Assembly (NCBI RefSeq): GCF_014652215.1 | Contig: NZ_BMYJ01000006.1 | Coordinates: 116,534-180,533 of the forward strand | Length of the DNA stretch: 64,000 nucleotides | Reading direction: 5' to 3' | DNA from: Neogemmobacter tilapiae | GTDB taxonomy: Bacteria > Pseudomonadota > Alphaproteobacteria > Rhodobacterales > Rhodobacteraceae | Shown: one piece after another, positions 59,533 to 64,000 of the stretch | How the letters are laid out: every line of letters begins with the position of its first letter | Numbering within the stretch: position 1 is the first letter of the stretch | The notes under the pieces: model-generated | The model's database searches: none | Seen by the model: only the letters and a program-made list of their open reading frames with translations | What the model was told of the DNA's origin: nothing | Program-made: the position numbers and the translations under genes

Positions 59533-60093
59533 ATGGCCCATGAAGACATCGAAATTGACACCGACGCGCTGCAACGGCGGATGGACGGGGCGATGAATGC
59601 GTTGAAGGTGGAGTTCAGCAGCCTGCGCACGGGGCGCGCGTCGGCCTCGTTGCTGGATGCCATACAGGTGGACGCCTATGGCCAGATGACGCCGGTCAAC
59701 CAGCTGGGAACGGTGAATGTGCCCGAGCCGCGGATGGTCGTGATCAATGTCTGGGACAAGGGCATGATCGGCAAGGTTGAAAAGGCGATCCGCGAAAGCG
59801 GCATCGGGATCAACCCGGTGACCGATGGGCCGCTGATCCGCCTGCCGATCCCTGAATTGAACGAAGAACGCCGTCGCGAACTTTCCAAGGTGGCGGCACA
59901 ATATGCCGAAAGCGCCAAGGTCGCGATCCGCAACGTCCGCCGCGATGGGATGGATCAGATTAAAAAGGCCAAGGGCATGGGCGAGGACGATCAGAAGATG
60001 TGGTCGGAAGAGGTGCAGGAACTGACCGACAAGGCGATTGCGGCGGTCGACAAGGCTTTGGAATCGAAACAGGCCGAAATCATGCAGGTCTAG
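59533..60093 (+). CDS. frr: Ribosome recycling factor
   Basis: A 186-residue factor that splits post-termination ribosomes with EF-G. The signature segments are [40 protein letters not shown] and [23 protein letters not shown]. Length is standard. It follows its own putative promoter. Confidence 0.97.
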   Translation: MAHEDIEIDTDALQRRMDGAMNALKVEFSSLRTGRASASLLDAIQVDAYGQMTPVNQLGTVNVPEPRMVVINVWDKGMIGKVEKAIRESGIGINPVTDGPLIRLPIPELNEERRRELSKVAAQYAESAKVAIRNVRRDGMDQIKKAKGMGEDDQKMWSEEVQELTDKAIAAVDKALESKQAEIMQV

Positions 60094-60199
60094 AACCTGA
60101 AATCGGCGGCCCTCGGCCCAAGGTCGGGGGCGCAAGATTTTCTGCGGTTATTTTGCGAATTCATGCGATAGACGAAAGGCCCGGATTGGTCGGGCAACA

Positions 60200-60955
60200 A
60201 TGAGGCGGGCTTTCTTGGGCAGGCAGGATCAGACAGGCGACAGGCCAGAGCGCAGTGTTGACCATGTGGCCATCATCATGGATGGCAATGGGCGCTGGGC
60301 GGTCAACAAGGGCTGGCCGCGTCTGGTGGGGCATCGCAAAGGGGCGGAACGGGTCAAGGAAATCGTGCGCTGCGCACCGGATCTGGGGATCCGCTGGCTG
60401 ACGATCTATGCGTTTTCGACGGAAAACTGGAAGCGTTCGACCGAAGAAGTGCTGGGCCTGATGTCGATCTTTGCCCGCTACATTGAGCGTGAGGCGGACC
60501 GGCTGGCAGCCGAAGGGGTGCGGATGCGCTTTATCGGCGACCGTTCGCGGCTGGACCCGAAGTTGCAGCGGCTGATGGCGGGGATTGAACAGCGCACTTC
60601 GGGGTTGAGCCGTCTGAACCTGACGGTGGCGATCAACTATGGCGGGCGGGATGAATTGGCGCGGGCCGCCAAACGGCTGGCGCAGGATGTGGCGGCGGGT
60701 CTGATTGCGGCTGATCAGGTGGATCAGGCGGCGCTGGAAGCGCGGCTGGACACGGCGGGTCTGCCGGATCCGGATCTCGTCATAAGGACCAGCGGCGAGA
60801 CGCGGACCTCGAACTTTCTGCCTTGGCAATCGGCCTATGCCGAATATGAATTCACGCCGATCCTTTGGCCCGATTTCACCCGCGATGAGCTGGCGCGGAT
60901 TGTGGGGCAGTTCGGCGGACGCGAAAGACGGTTTGGCGGGGTGATGGGGGCATGA
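60200..60955 (+). CDS. uppS: Isoprenyl (undecaprenyl) diphosphate synthase
   Basis: A 251-residue cis-prenyltransferase making the lipid carrier for peptidoglycan. HVAIIMDGNGRWA near residue 22 carries the catalytic Asp, followed by GHRKGAERVKEIV, YAFSTENWKRS and DLVIRTSGETRTSNFLPWQSAYAE. The N-terminus has about 20 extra residues rich in Arg. Its TGA overlaps cdsA (ATGA). Confidence 0.96.
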   Translation: MRRAFLGRQDQTGDRPERSVDHVAIIMDGNGRWAVNKGWPRLVGHRKGAERVKEIVRCAPDLGIRWLTIYAFSTENWKRSTEEVLGLMSIFARYIEREADRLAAEGVRMRFIGDRSRLDPKLQRLMAGIEQRTSGLSRLNLTVAINYGGRDELARAAKRLAQDVAAGLIAADQVDQAALEARLDTAGLPDPDLVIRTSGETRTSNFLPWQSAYAEYEFTPILWPDFTRDELARIVGQFGGRERRFGGVMGA

Positions 60956-61854
60956 CCGAACAAGTGGCGAAGGGGCGCTGGTCCGATCTGGGGCGGCGGC
61001 TGGTTTCGGCTGTGGTGCTGGTGGCTATTGCTGCCGTGGACATCTGGACGGGTGGGCTATGGTTCATCTTGATGGTGGCTGGGCTGGTTGGGTTGATGGC
61101 TTGGGAGCTGGATCGGATGACGGCGCCTGACGGCGAATTGGTGCAGGCGCCGGGGCTGGCGCTGATGGCTGCCATTTGCTTGTTCGGGGCTGTTGGTTTT
61201 TCTGCGCCGATTGACGTGGCCCTGATCGGCGTGATCGCTGTGGGCTTTCTGGGAACTGACCGTCGGCAGCGGGTGCCTGCCACGCTGGCGATTCTGGCGA
61301 TCATGCTGGCCGCGATGCAGCTTTGTCTGTTGCAGCATAAGCAGGGGACGCCTGCCCTGCTGTGGCTGATCGGGGTGGTCATCGCCTCGGATGTCTTGGG
61401 CTATTTTGCCGGGCGTTTGTTGGGCGGGCCGAAGTTCTGGCCGGCGATAAGCCCAAAGAAAACCTGGTCGGGCACTGTTGCTGGCTGGATTGGGGCCGGG
61501 CTGGTGGGTCTTGGTTTTGTGACTTGGGGCGGGGCACCTTGGGGGCTGGTCTGGGTTTCGGCGTTGCTGGCTTTGGCTGGTCAAATGGGGGATATCGGCG
61601 AAAGCTGGCTAAAGCGGCAGGCGGGCGTGAAGGACAGTTCCAATTTGATCCCCGGCCACGGCGGGGTGATGGATCGGTTTGATGCGCTGACCGGGGCGGC
61701 CTTGGCGCTGTTTTTGCTGCTGCATTTCTTTCCGGCCTTGCCGCTGCCCTTGGCCGAGCCGGACTTGGATCAGGGTCTGATCCGCTTTGAAATCCCGCTG
61801 GAAGACAGCGTTCCGTCCGAACCCGAGTTGTTCGGCCCGCGTATTCAGCCCTGA
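60952..61854 (+). CDS. cdsA: Phosphatidate cytidylyltransferase
   Basis: A 300-residue integral membrane enzyme that makes CDP-diacylglycerol. Multiple hydrophobic helices precede the signature ESWLKRQAGVKDSSNLIPGHGGVMDRFDAL (about residues 215-244). After it come one more helix and an acidic tail (EIPLEDSVPSEPELFGPRIQP) of about 35 residues, which is not usual in shorter homologs. The first 20 residues are basic. Confidence 0.93.
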   Translation: MTEQVAKGRWSDLGRRLVSAVVLVAIAAVDIWTGGLWFILMVAGLVGLMAWELDRMTAPDGELVQAPGLALMAAICLFGAVGFSAPIDVALIGVIAVGFLGTDRRQRVPATLAILAIMLAAMQLCLLQHKQGTPALLWLIGVVIASDVLGYFAGRLLGGPKFWPAISPKKTWSGTVAGWIGAGLVGLGFVTWGGAPWGLVWVSALLALAGQMGDIGESWLKRQAGVKDSSNLIPGHGGVMDRFDALTGAALALFLLLHFFPALPLPLAEPDLDQGLIRFEIPLEDSVPSEPELFGPRIQP

Positions 61855-61858
61855 TCCG

Positions 61859-63049
61859 ATGCGGCGGGTATCGGTTTTCGGCGCGACGGGTTCGATCGGG
61901 GAAAGCACCTTTGATTTGCTGCTGCGCGGCGGGGGGCATCTGGCCTATCAAACGGTGGCTCTGACCGGGGGGCGGAATGTGACGCGCTTGGCCGAAATGG
62001 CGCGGGCCCTGCGGGCCGAGGTGGCCGTGACGGCGCATGAAGACTGTCTGACCGACCTGCGGCGGTTGCTGGAAGGCAGCGGTGTGCAGGTGGCCGCCGG
62101 CGAGGCGGCGTTGCGCGAGGCGGCAGAGCGGCCCGCCGATTGGGTCATGTCGGCGATTGTGGGGGCGGCGGGGCTGGCCCCCGGCATGATCGCGCTGGAA
62201 CAGGGGGCGACGCTGGCGCTGGCCAACAAGGAAAGCCTTGTGACGGCGGGCGAGTTGCTGATGCAAACCGCCGCGCGGCACGGGGCGCGGGTTCTGCCCG
62301 TGGACAGCGAACATTCGGCCATCTTTCAGGCGCTGGTGGGCGAAGATATTGCGACCGTAGAACGCATCATCCTGACCGCCTCGGGCGGGGCGCTGCGCGA
62401 CTGGCCTTTGGAAAGGCTGGCCACGGCCAGCGTGGCCGAGGCTTTGGCCCATCCGAACTGGTCGATGGGGCCACGGATCACCATCGACAGCGCGTCGATG
62501 TTCAACAAGGCGCTGGAGGTGATCGAAACGCGAGAGTATTTTGGCGTCGCACCGGAACAGATCGAGGTGATCATTCACCCCGAAAGCCTGATCCATTCGA
62601 TGGTGGGGTATAGCGATGGGGCCATTATGGCGCATCTGGGGGCGCATGACATGCGCCATGCCATTGGCTATGCGCTGAACTGGCCGGAGCGGCAGGAATT
62701 GCCGGTGGCCCGGTTGAATTTCGCCGAAATCGCACGGTTGAGTTTTCGTGCGCCCGAAGACGCGCGTTACCCGGCGCTGCGGTTGGCGCGCGAGGTGATG
62801 GCGGTGCGCGGCAAGGCCGGAACGGTGTTCAATGCGGCAAAAGAGGTGGCGCTGGATCATTTCATCGCTGGTTCCTGCGGCTTCCTTGAAATGGCCGGAA
62901 TTGTCGAGGACACGCTGTCGTGCATGGCCGGTCAGTTGACACTGAGCGCAGCCCCTGTTTCCTTGGCCGAGGTTCTGGAAACCGACGCTTTGGCGCGGGT
63001 CCGGGCGGCAGAAATGGCGGATAAGTTGCAAAGGGAAAAACGGACGTGA
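61859..63049 (+). CDS. dxr: 1-deoxy-D-xylulose 5-phosphate reductoisomerase
   Basis: A 396-residue enzyme of the MEP isoprenoid pathway. GATGSIGEST near residue 8 binds NADPH; ALANKESLVTAGELL, DSEHSAIFQ, ASGGALRDW and HPNWSMGPRITIDSASMFNKALEVIE are the substrate and metal-site segments. The ATG at 61859 is four bases after the cdsA stop; the longer frame from 61787 lies inside cdsA. Overlaps rseP by GTGA. Confidence 0.96.
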   Translation: MRRVSVFGATGSIGESTFDLLLRGGGHLAYQTVALTGGRNVTRLAEMARALRAEVAVTAHEDCLTDLRRLLEGSGVQVAAGEAALREAAERPADWVMSAIVGAAGLAPGMIALEQGATLALANKESLVTAGELLMQTAARHGARVLPVDSEHSAIFQALVGEDIATVERIILTASGGALRDWPLERLATASVAEALAHPNWSMGPRITIDSASMFNKALEVIETREYFGVAPEQIEVIIHPESLIHSMVGYSDGAIMAHLGAHDMRHAIGYALNWPERQELPVARLNFAEIARLSFRAPEDARYPALRLAREVMAVRGKAGTVFNAAKEVALDHFIAGSCGFLEMAGIVEDTLSCMAGQLTLSAAPVSLAEVLETDALARVRAAEMADKLQREKRT

Positions 63050-64000
63050 ACCTGTTCGAAAGCCTGCCCGATTTCGGTGGCGGAATTCCCTTTACCGTCG
63101 TGGCCTTTGTGATCGCCTTGTCGATCATCGTCTTTGTGCATGAATATGGCCACTATATCATTGGTCGCTGGTCGGGCATCCATGCCGAAACCTTTTCCAT
63201 CGGCTTTGGACCGGTGCTGTTTTCGCGGGTCGATAAGCGCGGCACGAAATGGCAGGTCGCGGCGATTCCGCTGGGCGGCTATGTCAAGTTTCTGGGCGAT
63301 GCGAATGCCGCCTCGTTGAAGGATGGCGAGGCGATGGAGGGGCTGTCGCAGGTCGAACGCCGCCATACGATGCACGGCGCACCGCTTTGGGCGCGGGCGG
63401 CGACGGTGGCGGCCGGGCCGGGGTTCAACTTTATCTTTGCGCTGCTGGTCTTTGCGGGCATGAGCCTGTGGTTTGGTGTGGCGACCGAACGCGCGGTGGT
63501 GGGTGAGTTGAAACCTATTCCCGGTGTCGATCTGGTGCTGAAGCCGGGCGATGTGATCCTATCGATCAACGGCCAGCCGACGCCGGATCTGGAGGCGTTG
63601 GCCAAAGTGCAGGAAGGTTTGCGGCAAGAGCCCTCGCTGAGCTTGGAAATTGAACGGACGGGGCAAAAGCAGGTCGTGGAAACGCCGAACCTCACCTTGC
63701 CTTATGTGGAGTTTGTGAACCCACAGAGCGCGGCGAGCGAAGCTGGGATCGAATCTGGTGATCGGGTGATTGCGATCGACGGAAAGCCGATTTTTGCATT
63801 TGCTGACATTCGAGCGAATGTGGACGCATCCGGTGGAAAGCCTTTGGAACTGACCATCTTGCGCAGCGATCAGAGGCTTAATTTGATCATGTCTCCGAAA
63901 TGGACAGATACACAGGGGGAAGATGGTAACTTTGAGCGCCGCCTGCTTCTGGGCCTGTCCGGTGGGCTGTTCTTTACCCCTGAACTGCGTTCGGCGGGCC
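63046..64000 (+). CDS. rseP: RIP metalloprotease RseP, partial (runs off the window)
   Basis: An intramembrane site-2 protease beginning at GTG (63046, overlapping the dxr stop), with 318 codons before the window end. The zinc motif HEYGHYIIG lies near residue 32 after a first hydrophobic helix. Two PDZ domains are visible (PGVDLVLKPGDVILSINGQPTPDLEALAKV and GIESGDRVIAIDGKPIFAFADI). The C-terminal LDG membrane part lies beyond base 64000. It cleaves anti-sigma factors and remnant signal peptides. Confidence 0.95.
   Translation, partial: MNLFESLPDFGGGIPFTVVAFVIALSIIVFVHEYGHYIIGRWSGIHAETFSIGFGPVLFSRVDKRGTKWQVAAIPLGGYVKFLGDANAASLKDGEAMEGLSQVERRHTMHGAPLWARAATVAAGPGFNFIFALLVFAGMSLWFGVATERAVVGELKPIPGVDLVLKPGDVILSINGQPTPDLEALAKVQEGLRQEPSLSLEIERTGQKQVVETPNLTLPYVEFVNPQSAASEAGIESGDRVIAIDGKPIFAFADIRANVDASGGKPLELTILRSDQRLNLIMSPKWTDTQGEDGNFERRLLLGLSGGLFFTPELRSAG

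Overview
The window reads as one chromosomal stretch of a Rhodobacteraceae-type alphaproteobacterium (Rhodobacter / Paracoccus / Gemmobacter relatives). The evidence is the high GC, the Paracoccus-like NuoA, NuoB and NuoD sequences, a complex I operon with many extra open reading frames between its subunits, the nuoN-birA-coaX-rnj order, and the pyrH-frr-uppS-cdsA-dxr-rseP block. I saw no rRNA, tRNA, CRISPR array, prophage or intact insertion sequence.

Layout. (1) 1-4.0 kb, minus strand: a peptide-type ABC uptake operon (two ATPases and a binding protein; the permeases would lie outside the window). It is divergent from an M20 amidohydrolase, with a palindrome in the shared control region. 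(2) 4.0-9.5 kb: M20 amidohydrolase, a DUF1304-type membrane gene broken inside a GGGCA tandem repeat, a phosphoglycolate phosphatase, and glmU-glmS for UDP-GlcNAc synthesis. (3) 9.5-12.5 kb: an AT-rich segment with an unknown exported protein, then a flavin-reductase-fold protein, an AlkD-like protein and small hypotheticals. (4) 12.8-33.9 kb: the full 14-gene nuo operon for respiratory complex I, interleaved with 14 extra ORFs, nine of which look exported or lipidated. (5) 33.9-39.6 kb: birA, coaX and rnj, a bidirectional terminator, then a DEAD-box helicase and a LOG-family protein on the minus strand. (6) 39.6-45 kb: a LysM envelope protein, an intergenic repeat block, an ArsR regulator divergent from an Atm1-type exporter, and an RTX-type protein. 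(7) 45-49.5 kb: yfgM-like / bamB / der and a Roadblock protein. (8) 49.5-56.7 kb, minus strand: a second peptide-type ABC system with a fused double ATPase and an AraC regulator upstream. (9) 56.8-64 kb: miaA, then pyrH, an exported protein, frr, uppS, cdsA, dxr and rseP (cut by the window end).

The most interesting signal is in the extra ORFs of the nuo operon. Three consecutive small exported proteins between nuoD and nuoE share one domain with two cysteines exactly 49 residues apart. A fourth protein, translationally coupled to pyrH 42 kb away, carries the same domain and probably a second, degenerate copy. NuoE carries a C-terminal helix-hairpin-helix module that is repeated in the membrane protein encoded next to it. 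nuoK is flanked by two divergent paralogous exported proteins with a C-terminal Cys-Gly-Cys motif, and the leader of the first of them looks like a copy of the nuoK leader. A REPIN-like double palindrome sits just upstream. Functions of these extra proteins are not known from the sequence; roles in complex I assembly, envelope redox chemistry or stability are inference only.
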